From contig CAYZAK010000002.1 of the NCBI GenBank assembly GCA_964476445.1, positions 1 to 64,000 on the forward strand: a DNA stretch of 64,000 nucleotides. The letters run 5' to 3'. The stretch is from CAYZAK01 sp964476445 (GTDB lineage Bacteria > CG03 > SLGR01 > JAGXOG01). This document shows, piece after piece, positions 35,527 to 44,616 of this stretch; the first letter of the stretch is position 1, and each line of letters starts with the position of its first letter. The notes under the pieces were generated by a model. That model saw nothing but the letters and a program-made list of their open reading frames with translations. It was not told the DNA's origin and did no database searches. The position numbers and the translations under genes were made by a program.

Positions 35527-36402
35527 ATGTTTAAAGGATCTTGCGTGGCCCTGGTAACCCCTATGGACAGGGGAGATGTAGATTATACCAGGATGAAAGA
35601 GCTTATAGAATGGCATATAGACGAGGGGACCGACTGTATAGTTCCCTGCGGCTGTACAGGAGAGGCGGCAACGCTCTCGCCAGCCGAACATAAGAAAGTT
35701 ATAAAGACCGTGGTGAAACAGGTTGACGGCCGTATTCAGGTAATGGCCGGCACCGGATCTAATTCCACCCGGGAAACAGTAAAATTGACTAGGTACGCCA
35801 AAAAAGTTGGAGTGGACGGAGTTTTGCTTATTACCCCGTACTATAATAAACCCACTCAGGAAGGTTTGTACCGACACTACAGTAGAATAGCGGAAGAGGT
35901 GAATATTCCCATTTGTCTTTACAATGTTCCCTCCCGTACGGGACGGAATATGGAGGCTGAAACGGTTAAACGGTTATCAGGTATTGAAAACATAGTTGCC
36001 ATAAAAGAAGCTTCCGGAGACATACAGCAGTGTGAGAATATTAAAAATTTATGCGGAGATGACATAATTCTTTTATCCGGAGACGACGCCCTTACCTATC
36101 CCATGATGTCTATAGGCGGTGAAGGAGTGGTATCCGTACTTGCCAACATAGCGCCGAATGCGGTACATAAGATAACTGATAAATATCTTAAAGGAGACCC
36201 CCAAGAGGCTCTTAAAATACATTATAAATGGTTGCCCATGATGGAGGCCCTTTTCATAGAGACCAATCCCGGACCGGTAAAAGAAGCACTCGGAATGATG
36301 GAAAAAATTAAACCCGAGCTCCGGCTGCCACTGGTTAACTTAAAAGAAGAAAACAGACACAAATTGAAAGAAGTCATGGTAAAGACCGGACTGGAGGTGT
36401 AA
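35527..36402 (+). CDS. dapA: 4-hydroxy-tetrahydrodipicolinate synthase
   Basis: 291 residues, a TIM-barrel aldolase that condenses pyruvate with aspartate semialdehyde. Key sites: GCTGEAATLS, the tyrosine loop YYNKPTQEGLYRHY and the Schiff-base lysine in AIKEASGD. Strong AAAGGAGG ribosome site 5-6 nt before the ATG, one of the few clear ones in this operon. Confidence 0.96.
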   Translation: MFKGSCVALVTPMDRGDVDYTRMKELIEWHIDEGTDCIVPCGCTGEAATLSPAEHKKVIKTVVKQVDGRIQVMAGTGSNSTRETVKLTRYAKKVGVDGVLLITPYYNKPTQEGLYRHYSRIAEEVNIPICLYNVPSRTGRNMEAETVKRLSGIENIVAIKEASGDIQQCENIKNLCGDDIILLSGDDALTYPMMSIGGEGVVSVLANIAPNAVHKITDKYLKGDPQEALKIHYKWLPMMEALFIETNPGPVKEALGMMEKIKPELRLPLVNLKEENRHKLKEVMVKTGLEV

Positions 36403-36406
36403 TTAT

Positions 36407-37171
36407 ATGTTGAGAGTAGGAGTTTCAGGGGGGAGAGGACGAATGGGTAAAAAGATTACCGGACTGGTTGTGGATAATCCGGATTTAAAATTAACCGGTA
36501 TTCTGGAGAGCCCGGCCCACCAGGATTCGGGGAAATCCGTATCCGGAGTAAAAGTCAGTTCAGATATAAAATCTGCGGTGAAAAAGGCGGATGTAATAAT
36601 AGATTTTTCATCTCCTGAAAACACCCTTGAACTGGCCGGCATCTGCGCCGGTAAGGGGGTGAGTCTGGTTATAGGCACCACCGGGTTTACCGGCAGTCAG
36701 AAAAAAGAGCTTAAAAAATATTCCGGTGAGGTTCCCGTTCTTTTATCTCCCAATATGAGCGTGGGAGTAAATCTTATTTTTAAAATAGCCAGAGAAATAT
36801 CCCGGAGTATACCGGATTATGAAAAAGAGATAGTTGAAGCCCACCATAACAAAAAAGCGGATTCACCTTCGGGCACCGCCCAGAAAATTGCCGATATTAT
36901 ATCCGGCAAAGAGGATAAACAGATTTACGGCCGAAAAGGGAATGTGGGAGCCAGAGATAAAAACGAAGTGGGGATACACGCAGTCAGAGGTGGCAATATA
37001 GTCGGGGAGCATACTGTTATGTGGGTAGGTCCCCACGACAGGATAGAGTTAACTCACCGTGCCGCTTCCCGGAGCGTTTTTGCCGGCGGCGCGGTAAGGG
37101 CCGCCCGGTGGATTTCTAAAATAGATAAACCCGGATTGTATTCTATGGCTGATGTTTTAGAAGAGGAATAA
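36407..37171 (+). CDS. dapB: 4-hydroxy-tetrahydrodipicolinate reductase
   Basis: 254 residues with the dinucleotide-binding start VSGGRGRMGKKI, the GTTGFT loop and the catalytic segment VEAHHNKKADSPSGTA. Reduces the DapA product with NAD(P)H. It follows dapA by 4 bp with GGAGG (36393-36397) inside the dapA end. Confidence 0.95.
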   Translation: MLRVGVSGGRGRMGKKITGLVVDNPDLKLTGILESPAHQDSGKSVSGVKVSSDIKSAVKKADVIIDFSSPENTLELAGICAGKGVSLVIGTTGFTGSQKKELKKYSGEVPVLLSPNMSVGVNLIFKIAREISRSIPDYEKEIVEAHHNKKADSPSGTAQKIADIISGKEDKQIYGRKGNVGARDKNEVGIHAVRGGNIVGEHTVMWVGPHDRIELTHRAASRSVFAGGAVRAARWISKIDKPGLYSMADVLEEE

Positions 37172-37181
37172 CTATTAAAAA

Positions 37182-37952
37182 ATGTCTGTCAAATTAGGGC
37201 GGTTTAAGGACCAGGCCGGTTCCATAAACTGGGGGATAGTCTCTGAGGATAAAGTGGAAATAATTACCCCTTCGCCGTTTAACGGATATCGTTCTACCGG
37301 GGAGAAAATATCTTTACAGGAAGTTGAACTTATACCTCCGGTTAATCCGGGTAAGATAATATGCGTAGGGTTAAACTATCGGGATCACGCCCGGGAAATT
37401 GAGATGGATATTCCCCGGACCCCTCTGATTTTTTTAAAAGCCCCTTCTTCTGTTACCGGTCCGGACACTGAAATTATAAAACCGAATGAATGCGTTCAGA
37501 TGGATTTTGAGGGCGAACTAGCCGCAATAGTAGGGAAACCGGTAAAAAAAATAAGCTCCCGGGAAGCATCTGACTGTTTGCTGGGTTACACCTGTTTTAA
37601 CGATGTGACGGCCAGGGATATTCAAAGAAAGGAAAGCCAGTGGAGCAGGGCAAAAAGTTACGATACCTTTTCACCTTTGGGTCCGTTTATAGTTTCGGAT
37701 ATAGATCCGGGAAGTTTGGGTGTCAGGTTGTTTTTAAACGGACATATTAAACAGAATTCAAACACCCGGAATATGATATTCTCGGTGGATGAAATTGTAA
37801 GTTTTATATCTAAAATCATGACTTTGTATCCCGGGGACGTTATAGCTACGGGAACACCTCCGGGGGTAGGTCCAATGGAACCCGGAGACAGGGTTAAAAT
37901 AGAGATCGAGAAAATCGGAAATTTAGAGAATACTGTAAGAAAGGAAAAATAA
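37182..37952 (+). CDS. Fumarylacetoacetate-hydrolase-family protein
   Basis: 256 residues of the FAH fold: VGLNYRDHA, a metal-binding FEGELAAIVGK, GYTCFNDVTARDIQ, SYDTFSPLGPFI and ATGTPPGVGPMEPGD. The family hydrolyses or decarboxylates beta-diketo acids and oxaloacetate or hydrolyses acylpyruvates; the substrate here is unknown. It lies within the lysine operon between dapB and dapL, which is unusual. One possibility is removal of damaged or side-product keto acids of the pathway (inference). Confidence 0.85.
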   Translation: MSVKLGRFKDQAGSINWGIVSEDKVEIITPSPFNGYRSTGEKISLQEVELIPPVNPGKIICVGLNYRDHAREIEMDIPRTPLIFLKAPSSVTGPDTEIIKPNECVQMDFEGELAAIVGKPVKKISSREASDCLLGYTCFNDVTARDIQRKESQWSRAKSYDTFSPLGPFIVSDIDPGSLGVRLFLNGHIKQNSNTRNMIFSVDEIVSFISKIMTLYPGDVIATGTPPGVGPMEPGDRVKIEIEKIGNLENTVRKEK

Positions 37953-37953
37953 A

Positions 37954-39114
37954 ATGCATAAATTTTCAGAAAGATTGAGAAAATTACCTCCATATCTTTT
38001 CATGGAAGTGGATAAGATGAAGCAGAATGCAATTGATGACGGAGTGGATATAATTAATTTTGGTGTGGGAGATCCCGATATTCCCACCCCCGAAGTTATA
38101 AGGGAGAGTATGAAACAGGCGGTTGATAATCCGGAGAATCATCAGTATCCGCTGGGAAAAGGAAAGAAGAGTTTCAGAAACACAGTAAGTAAATTTATGA
38201 AAAAGCGCTATGATCTGGAGATCGATCCGGTTACCCAGATTCAGCCTTTAATAGGAACCAAAGAGGGAATAGCCCATTTTCCCCTGGCTTTTGTAAATCC
38301 CGGGGATGTGACTCTGGTAACCGAGCCGTCCTATCCGGTATATAATTCAGGTACCATATTTTCCGGTGGCGAGCCTCATTTTGTATCCCTTACCCGGGAA
38401 AATAATTTTTTACCTGACTGGAACAGTGTTCCGGAGAAAATATTAAAGCTGGCCCGGATTATGTACATAAATTATCCCAACAATCCAACCGGAGCGGTAG
38501 CCGATAAAGAGTTTTTTAAAAAGACGGTGGCTCTGGCTAAAGAATATAATATAATTATACTGCACGATGCCGCCTATAATGAGATGTATTACAAACAGCC
38601 GGTACCCAGTATTTTAGAGGTTGAAGGATCTGGGGAAGTGGCCATTGAGTTTCATTCCCTGTCTAAAACTTTTTCCATGACCGGCTGGCGGATAGGATGG
38701 GCCTGCGGCAATTCTCACCTCGTAGAAGGACTGGCGGCCATAAAGGGTAATATTGATTCCGGAGTTTTCGGAGCTATCCAGGACGCCGGAATTACCGCCT
38801 TAAAAAATTACGATGAGTTGATCCATAAGACCAGGGATATTTATGAAAAGAGAGCGAAAATTTTGGCCCGGGGTCTTAAACAAAACGGTTGGCAGGTAAA
38901 CGAACCGGAAGCCACTTTTTACCTGTGGACCAAACCGCCGGTTAAAATGGAATCCGGAGCTGCGGTTAAAAAACTTATCCAGGACGCCGGAATTGTCTGC
39001 ACTCCGGGTTCCGGTTTCGGAGAATCGGGAAAAGGTTATGTCCGGTTTGCCCTTACCAGGAACAAAGAACGGATAGACCAGGCTCTGGACCGGATAAGTA
39101 ATATGAACTGGTAG
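37954..39114 (+). CDS. dapL: LL-diaminopimelate aminotransferase (DapL-type)
   Basis: 386 residues, a class-I PLP aminotransferase. Motifs: NFGVGDPDIPTP near the N-terminus, NYPNNPTGAV, and the PLP lysine in HSLSKTFSMTGWRIGWA. Similarity in layout to the short DapL2 type and its place behind lysA, dapF, dapA and dapB support direct conversion of tetrahydrodipicolinate to LL-diaminopimelate, bypassing acylated intermediates. An aspartate or alanine aminotransferase of the same family is the alternative. It starts 1 bp after the FAH stop. Confidence 0.85.
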   Translation: MHKFSERLRKLPPYLFMEVDKMKQNAIDDGVDIINFGVGDPDIPTPEVIRESMKQAVDNPENHQYPLGKGKKSFRNTVSKFMKKRYDLEIDPVTQIQPLIGTKEGIAHFPLAFVNPGDVTLVTEPSYPVYNSGTIFSGGEPHFVSLTRENNFLPDWNSVPEKILKLARIMYINYPNNPTGAVADKEFFKKTVALAKEYNIIILHDAAYNEMYYKQPVPSILEVEGSGEVAIEFHSLSKTFSMTGWRIGWACGNSHLVEGLAAIKGNIDSGVFGAIQDAGITALKNYDELIHKTRDIYEKRAKILARGLKQNGWQVNEPEATFYLWTKPPVKMESGAAVKKLIQDAGIVCTPGSGFGESGKGYVRFALTRNKERIDQALDRISNMNW

Positions 39115-39117
39115 TAT

Positions 39118-39147
39118 TTGACTTTTACCGGTCCTAATTACTATCAT
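39118..39147 (+). promoter_or_regulatory. Promoter upstream of folK
   Basis: TTGACT (39118-39123), an 18-bp spacer and TATCAT (39142-39147). Transcription would start near 39154, followed by AGGAGG (39163-39168) and the folK ATG at 39175. It marks the beginning of a new transcription unit after dapL. Confidence 0.5.
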
Positions 39148-39174
39148 AAACTATAAAGAATAAGGAGGTAAATT

Positions 39175-39666
39175 ATGGATACGGTAGTACTTTCCCTGGG
39201 CTCCAATAAAGGCGACCGGGAAGACAATATTAAGAGGGCTGTTGAATTACTTGGCGAAAAATTCAGCAAAAAATTCAAGACAAGTCCGGTATATGAAACT
39301 CCGCCACTTTACTATGAAGGCGGTGGTAAATTTTATAATTGCTGTATAACTTTTGAAACCGGTCTCAGTCCCAGAAAAATTTTAAACCGGACCAGGGCAG
39401 TAGAAAACGAGATGGGACGCCGTAGAAATGAACCCAACGCCCCCCGGATAATAGATGTGGACATAGTTTTTATCGATGATAAAGTTATAGCCGACGAGGA
39501 TTTGATTATTCCCCATCAGGATATGCACAACAGGCTGTTTGTACTTCAGCCCCTGGCCGATATAATGCCCGATTTGGAACATCCGGTCATGAATTTAACG
39601 GTAAGCGTTCTTTTAGAGGACTGTGAAGATTCGAGCATCATTAAAAAGATAAAAAAATTCTGGTAA
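39175..39666 (+). CDS. folK: 2-amino-4-hydroxy-6-hydroxymethyldihydropteridine pyrophosphokinase
   Basis: 163 residues, normal HPPK length. Motifs: SLGSNKGDREDNI at the start, SPVYETPP, and RIIDVDIVFIDD with IIPHQDMHNRLFVLQPL. Transfers pyrophosphate from ATP to the pterin in folate synthesis. No other folate genes are in the window. Confidence 0.94.
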   Translation: MDTVVLSLGSNKGDREDNIKRAVELLGEKFSKKFKTSPVYETPPLYYEGGGKFYNCCITFETGLSPRKILNRTRAVENEMGRRRNEPNAPRIIDVDIVFIDDKVIADEDLIIPHQDMHNRLFVLQPLADIMPDLEHPVMNLTVSVLLEDCEDSSIIKKIKKFW

Positions 39667-39672
39667 AAAAGC

Positions 39673-40050
39673 ATGGAGATATTAGCCCGGTTTATTGCAG
39701 TTATTATGGGAATAGAAGGAGCGGTTCTTGTTTTTTTTCCCTTTTTGGGTTTAAAGGCGGCCCGTAAATTCGGTGATCTTAAAAAACTCCGCCGCCGTTT
39801 AATAGGAATAATATATGTAGCGGTAGGGGTGTTCTTTTTCGGTCTTACCAACCGGACATTAACCGGCCCTGTGGTTCACTGGGTAGTTGCCATTTTTGGG
39901 TTGTATCTGGTAGTTTGGGGCACGCCGGCAGTGGTTATCCCCGGTTTATTCTCTAATTTTCTCAACTGGTTATTTAAAGAAAAGAGAGTAACCTCCGTTA
40001 TAGGTTTTATTTTTTTTATATTAGGAGTCGCTCTTTATCTGAATGTGTGA
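39673..40050 (+). CDS. Small integral membrane protein
   Basis: 125 residues with about four hydrophobic helices (3-25, 43-62, 70-95, 104-123) and a basic loop after the first (KLRRRL). It starts 6 bp after folK and runs 10 bp before gatC, so it is part of that unit. No family recognised; the layout resembles short DUF2065-like membrane proteins. Confidence 0.6.
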   Translation: MEILARFIAVIMGIEGAVLVFFPFLGLKAARKFGDLKKLRRRLIGIIYVAVGVFFFGLTNRTLTGPVVHWVVAIFGLYLVVWGTPAVVIPGLFSNFLNWLFKEKRVTSVIGFIFFILGVALYLNV

Positions 40051-40060
40051 AGGATTATTT

Positions 40061-40342
40061 ATGAAAAAAAAAGATGTGGAAAAATTAGCAAAACTTTCAA
40101 GATTAAAATTCAGCGACAGGGAAAAAAATAAAATTCCCGGACAGATCCTGGATATAATTGATTATGTGGATCAGCTTTCCGAGCTGGATACCGGGGATAC
40201 TGCTCCCATGGGTCAGCCCTTTTTGGATAAATTAAAATTAGCTTCCGATAAAGTTGAAGAATTTGATGACAAAGATAAGATACAAAAGAACGGACCGGAT
40301 TTTAAAGACGGTTTTTTCAGGGTCAAGAAAATCATAGAATGA
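40061..40342 (+). CDS. gatC: Aspartyl/glutamyl-tRNA amidotransferase subunit C
   Basis: 93 residues from the ATG at 40061, supported by AAGGA 6 nt upstream. Typical GatC: VEKLAKLSRLKFSD, a central LDIIDYVDQLSELDT, and a Pro-rich turn. The small subunit wraps around GatA and stabilises the complex that amidates mischarged Asp-tRNA(Asn) or Glu-tRNA(Gln). Overlaps gatA by ATGA. Confidence 0.93.
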   Translation: MKKKDVEKLAKLSRLKFSDREKNKIPGQILDIIDYVDQLSELDTGDTAPMGQPFLDKLKLASDKVEEFDDKDKIQKNGPDFKDGFFRVKKIIE

Positions 40343-41772
40343 GCGAATTTGAATACATTTACAGTATAAAAGAGAAAATTCTTTCCGGTGAAACAACCTG
40401 TCTGGAAGTATTGAATAAAAAAACGGACCGGATAAATAGGGAGCAAAAAAGACTTAACAGTTTTATAACCCTTGATTTAAACCGGGCCCGCAACCGGGCA
40501 AAAGAACTTGATGAAAGAATTGCCGCAGGCGAGGATCCGGGTCCCCTGACCGGAGTGCCGGTGGCCGTAAAAGACAATATGCTTTTTAAAGGTACCCGGA
40601 CCACCTGCGCCTCAAAAATGCTTAAAAATTACCATTCCCCGTACACAGCGACCGCGGTAAAAAAGCTGGTGGAAGCCGGCGCGGTAATATTGGGTAAAAC
40701 CAATATGGATGAATTTGCCATGGGATCCTCCGGTGAAACCTCCTTTTTCGGACCCACTTTAAATCCGGCAGATACCCAGAGAATACCCGGGGGATCTTCC
40801 AGCGGCTCGTCGGCCGGAGTGGCCGGAGGACAGTTGGTAGCCGCCCTTGGATCGGATACCGGAGGGTCAATAAGACAGCCCGCGGCAATGTGCGGCGCGG
40901 TGGGATTAAAACCCACCTACGGTCTGGTCTCCAGGTACGGACTGGTGGCTTTTTCTTCCTCTCTGGACCAGATAGGCCCGGTGACCTCCTCAGTCACCGA
41001 TGCTGGAATTGTCCTCAATGCCATTGCAGGCTACGATAAGCGAGATTCCACCAGCCTGGAAAGGGATATACCGGATTACACTAAAAATATTGATGACGGA
41101 GTAAAAGATTTCAGTATAGGAATACCCAAAGAATATATGGGGGAGGGGCTGGATCCGCTAATAAGAAAAAGAGTTGAACATACCGCCCGGAAATTAAAGG
41201 ATAGGGGGGCGACAATAAAAAGAGTCTCGTTACCCCTTACTGAATACGGGGTGGCCATTTACTACATAATCGGTCCCTCCGAGGCTTCGGCCAATTTAGC
41301 CCGTTTTGACGGTGTAAAGTACGGGTACCGGGGCTCTAAGAGTGATAGGTTGATTTCTGAATACATAAATACCAGGAGCGAAGGATTCGGTTCGGAAGTA
41401 AAGCGGAGAATAATGCTGGGTACTTACGCGTTATCCTCGGGGTATTATGAAGACTATTATCTAAAAGCCCAGAAGGTAAGGACCCTTATAAAAGAAGATT
41501 TCAAACGAGTGTTTGAGGGGGTTGATTTTCTGCTGGCTCCTACCACTCCGTCCACCGCTTTTAAACTTAAAGAAAAGGAAGACGATCCCCTGCAGATGTA
41601 TTTATCGGATGTATATACCATATCCTGCAATCTGGCGGGTATTCCGGGTATCAGTGTGCCATCGGGTCTGGATGATAAGGGACTTCCGGTTGGAGTTCAG
41701 CTAATGGGCCCGCCGTTTTCGGAGAAAAATATGCTTAGAACGGCCCGGCAGATGGAGAAGTTTTATGAATAA
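40339..41772 (+). CDS. gatA: Aspartyl/glutamyl-tRNA amidotransferase subunit A
   Basis: 477 residues, an amidase-signature enzyme. The Ser-cisSer-Lys triad is visible: Lys in GVPVAVKDNM, the glycine/serine loop GGSSSGSSAG and the nucleophile region DTGGSIRQPAA. It releases ammonia from glutamine and channels it to GatB. Overlaps gatB by 8 bp. Confidence 0.96.
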   Translation: MSEFEYIYSIKEKILSGETTCLEVLNKKTDRINREQKRLNSFITLDLNRARNRAKELDERIAAGEDPGPLTGVPVAVKDNMLFKGTRTTCASKMLKNYHSPYTATAVKKLVEAGAVILGKTNMDEFAMGSSGETSFFGPTLNPADTQRIPGGSSSGSSAGVAGGQLVAALGSDTGGSIRQPAAMCGAVGLKPTYGLVSRYGLVAFSSSLDQIGPVTSSVTDAGIVLNAIAGYDKRDSTSLERDIPDYTKNIDDGVKDFSIGIPKEYMGEGLDPLIRKRVEHTARKLKDRGATIKRVSLPLTEYGVAIYYIIGPSEASANLARFDGVKYGYRGSKSDRLISEYINTRSEGFGSEVKRRIMLGTYALSSGYYEDYYLKAQKVRTLIKEDFKRVFEGVDFLLAPTTPSTAFKLKEKEDDPLQMYLSDVYTISCNLAGIPGISVPSGLDDKGLPVGVQLMGPPFSEKNMLRTARQMEKFYE

Positions 41773-43216
41773 TGAAAATTATCGGATAACGATCGGTCTG
41801 GAGGTTCATGTTCACCTTAAGACCCATACCAAAATTTTTTGCCGGTGTTATAATGACTACGGTTCACCGCCAAATACCAATATCTGTCCGGTATGCACCG
41901 GTCAGCCGGGAACTTTACCGGTTTTAAACGGACGGGCTGTCAATCAGGCCCTGAAAGCAGCCCTGGCCTTAAATTTTAATATAAATTACACTTCCGTATT
42001 TTCCCGCAAGCAGTACTATTATCCCGACCTTCCCAAAAATTATCAGATATCCCAGTATAAGATACCGGTGGCCGAAAACGGTTTTTTAAATGTAGATGGT
42101 AGAAAAATAAATATTACCCGGGCCCACCTGGAAGAGGACGCAGGTAAATTAATTCACGGGGATAGAGGAAAATCCATGATCGATTACAACCGTACGGGAG
42201 CTCCTCTTCTGGAGATAGTTTCGGAACCGGAAATAGAGTCCCCGAAAGAGGCGGGTAATTATCTTAGAACGTTAAAAAGGATTTTAAAATATTGTGGGGT
42301 AAGCGACTGTGATATGGAAAAAGGGTCCTTGAGATGCGATGCTAATTTAAGTTTAAAACCAGTAAAGGACAGTTCAGAAAAATTAGGTGTCAAGACGGAA
42401 GTTAAAAATATGAACTCTTTTAAAGCGGTAGAGAAGGCGCTGGCCCGGGAAGCTGACCGCCAGGCAAAACTTCTGGATAAAGGGTTGCCGGTTAAACAGG
42501 AGACCCGGTTGTGGGAAGAAGGTAAGGAAACAACTTTATCCATGAGATCTAAAGAAGAAGCCCATGATTACCGGTATTTCCCGGATCCCGATCTGCCCCC
42601 CCTTAAAGTAAGCAAAAAACAGGTTAAAAAATTAAAACAGACTATTCCTGAACTTCCGGAATCTAAAAAGAAAAGATATATGTCCGAATACGGTCTTTCA
42701 GAGTATGACTGCGGGGTACTTACCCGGGAGAAAGAGACGGCGGATTATTTTGAAGAGGCTGTTAAATATTTAAAAGATAAAGATTTTCAAATAGTAAAAA
42801 AACTGGTCAACTGGATTACTGTGGAACTAACCGGAAAACTTAATACTGAAAGTTTAGGTATAACCGAGAGTCCGGTCACTCCAGAACTAATTGCCGAACT
42901 CATAGATTTAATTGCCGGCGGCACCGTCTCCGGTAAGATGGCCAAGAAAATTTTTGAAATAAGCTGGGAAAAACATAAATCTCCGAAAAAAATTGTAAAA
43001 GATAGCGGAATGGAACAGATTACTTCAACTAACAAGATAGAAGATCTGTGCCGGACAGCACTTGACAAAAATCCGGAAATTGTTAAAAAGTATATAAACG
43101 GTAAAGAAGGGGTGATAGGAGCCCTGGTTGGAAGCATAATGAAACAGACAAAAGGGCAGGCCAATCCCCGGAAGGTTAATGAAAAACTAAAAGAATTACT
43201 GGAAAATAAGAAGTAG
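41765..43216 (+). CDS. gatB: Aspartyl/glutamyl-tRNA amidotransferase subunit B
   Basis: 483 residues. N-terminal GLEVHVHLKTHTKIFC, then CPVCTGQPGTLPVLN (zinc-type Cys), YYYPDLPKNYQISQ, and the tRNA-binding YqeY-like tail (GKEGVIGALVGSIMKQTKGQANP). It activates the mischarged tRNA with ATP and adds ammonia. The presence of the full GatCAB set implies indirect synthesis of Asn- and/or Gln-tRNA in this organism. Confidence 0.96.
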   Translation: MNNENYRITIGLEVHVHLKTHTKIFCRCYNDYGSPPNTNICPVCTGQPGTLPVLNGRAVNQALKAALALNFNINYTSVFSRKQYYYPDLPKNYQISQYKIPVAENGFLNVDGRKINITRAHLEEDAGKLIHGDRGKSMIDYNRTGAPLLEIVSEPEIESPKEAGNYLRTLKRILKYCGVSDCDMEKGSLRCDANLSLKPVKDSSEKLGVKTEVKNMNSFKAVEKALAREADRQAKLLDKGLPVKQETRLWEEGKETTLSMRSKEEAHDYRYFPDPDLPPLKVSKKQVKKLKQTIPELPESKKKRYMSEYGLSEYDCGVLTREKETADYFEEAVKYLKDKDFQIVKKLVNWITVELTGKLNTESLGITESPVTPELIAELIDLIAGGTVSGKMAKKIFEISWEKHKSPKKIVKDSGMEQITSTNKIEDLCRTALDKNPEIVKKYINGKEGVIGALVGSIMKQTKGQANPRKVNEKLKELLENKK

Positions 43217-43262
43217 GTAAAGGTAGAGTTTAAGTTTAAAGTTATTAATAAGGAGAGTTTTT

Positions 43263-43838
43263 ATGGAAAGTGTAAAAGGAACTAAAACGGAAAAAAATTT
43301 ACTGGCCTCTTTTGCCGGTGAATCTCAGGCCAGAAACAGGTACGATTATTTTGCTTCGGTGGCCAAAAAAGAAGGTTATGTTCAGATATCCGAAATATTC
43401 AAAGAAACAGCTTTGAATGAAAAAGAACACGCTAAGCGGTTCTTTAAATATCTGGATGGAGGCGATGTAGAAATTTCTGCTGCGTACCCGGCAGGTGTAA
43501 TAGGAACTACTAAAGAAAACTTACTTGCTGCCGCCGAAGGCGAGCATGAGGAATGGTCTTCAATTTACAGCGATATGAAAGATACGGCCAGTGAAGAAGG
43601 ATTTGATGAGATAGCAAATCAGTTTGAGGAAATTGCCGAAGTGGAAGAGGAACACGAAGCAAGATACCGTAAACTTCTGTCAAATATAAAACAGGGCAAA
43701 GTTTTCAAACGAGATGAAAGGGTAAGATGGAAATGTATAAACTGCGGTTATGTACACGAAGGCAAAGAAGCACCCGAAGTATGTCCCGCCTGTAAGCATC
43801 CTCAGTCTTATTATCAATTAAAAGAGGAAACTTATTAA
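43263..43838 (+). CDS. Rubrerythrin
   Basis: 191 residues: a four-helix diiron domain with Glu ligands (FAGESQARNRYDYF, ETALNEKEHAKRF, EGEHEEW, EVEEEHEARYRKLL) and a C-terminal rubredoxin domain with two CxxC knuckles (CINCGYVHEG, CPACKHPQSYY). Acts as an NAD(P)H-linked peroxide reductase in anaerobes. A good AAGGAGAG ribosome site precedes it. The cytoplasmic peroxide defence supports an anaerobic life style. Confidence 0.95.
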   Translation: MESVKGTKTEKNLLASFAGESQARNRYDYFASVAKKEGYVQISEIFKETALNEKEHAKRFFKYLDGGDVEISAAYPAGVIGTTKENLLAAAEGEHEEWSSIYSDMKDTASEEGFDEIANQFEEIAEVEEEHEARYRKLLSNIKQGKVFKRDERVRWKCINCGYVHEGKEAPEVCPACKHPQSYYQLKEETY

Positions 43839-43848
43839 AGGCGATTAA

Positions 43849-44604
43849 ATGAGAACTGCTAACCCGGCCTTAAAAAAGGAGGCTTTTGCCGGAACTTATG
43901 CCGGCGGCTCAACGGATTCGATGACCCTTCAGGGTACGGTAAACAAATCGGCCCTTCTTCTGGTTCTGGTTTTGAGTTCGTCTCTGTGGATATGGAATAA
44001 GTTTTTTTCCGCCGGCGGATCCGTGGAAGCCATGCGGACTGTAACCCCCTGGATGTGGGGTGGTCTTTTCGGGGGATTGATACTGGCGGTCGTTACAATA
44101 TTTAAACAAGAATTGTCCCCCTACACCGCTCCGGCTTACGCTCTTGTGGAAGGCCTTTTTTTAGGCGGCATTTCGGCATGGGCCGAAGCTAATTATCAGG
44201 GTATAGTAATTCAGGCCATATCCCTGACTTTCGGAACCCTGTTTGTACTGCTGCTATTATACACTTCCGGAATTATCAAGGTTACCGATAAGTTAAGGAT
44301 GGGTATTGCCTCGGCCACCGGAGCTATATTTCTTATTTATATGGTATCGATGATTATGAGATTATTCGGCGCCCAGGTTCCTTATATCCACGGGTCCGGT
44401 TTAGTGGGGATAGGCTTTAGTCTGTTTGTGGTGACCATTGCTTCGTTAAATCTGGTTCTTGACTTTGATTTAATTGAAAGGGGCGTGTCCTCCGGGGCTC
44501 CCGGTTACATGGAGTGGTACGGAGCGTTCGGGTTAATGGTTACTCTTGTATGGCTGTATATAGAAATTTTGAGACTGCTTATGAAACTTCAGAGTAACAG
44601 GTAG
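43849..44604 (+). CDS. Bax inhibitor-1/YccA-like membrane protein
   Basis: 251 residues with seven or so hydrophobic helices. The N-terminal NPALKKEAFAG, the central LVEGLFLGGISAWAE and the late SLNLVLDFDLIERG match the bacterial Bax-inhibitor-1-like family (COG4760 type). Members are thought to be calcium-leak or pH-sensitive channels; the bacterial role is not settled. It begins 10 bp after rubrerythrin, likely the same transcript. Confidence 0.82.
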   Translation: MRTANPALKKEAFAGTYAGGSTDSMTLQGTVNKSALLLVLVLSSSLWIWNKFFSAGGSVEAMRTVTPWMWGGLFGGLILAVVTIFKQELSPYTAPAYALVEGLFLGGISAWAEANYQGIVIQAISLTFGTLFVLLLLYTSGIIKVTDKLRMGIASATGAIFLIYMVSMIMRLFGAQVPYIHGSGLVGIGFSLFVVTIASLNLVLDFDLIERGVSSGAPGYMEWYGAFGLMVTLVWLYIEILRLLMKLQSNR

Positions 44605-44616
44605 TTATTTAAAACA

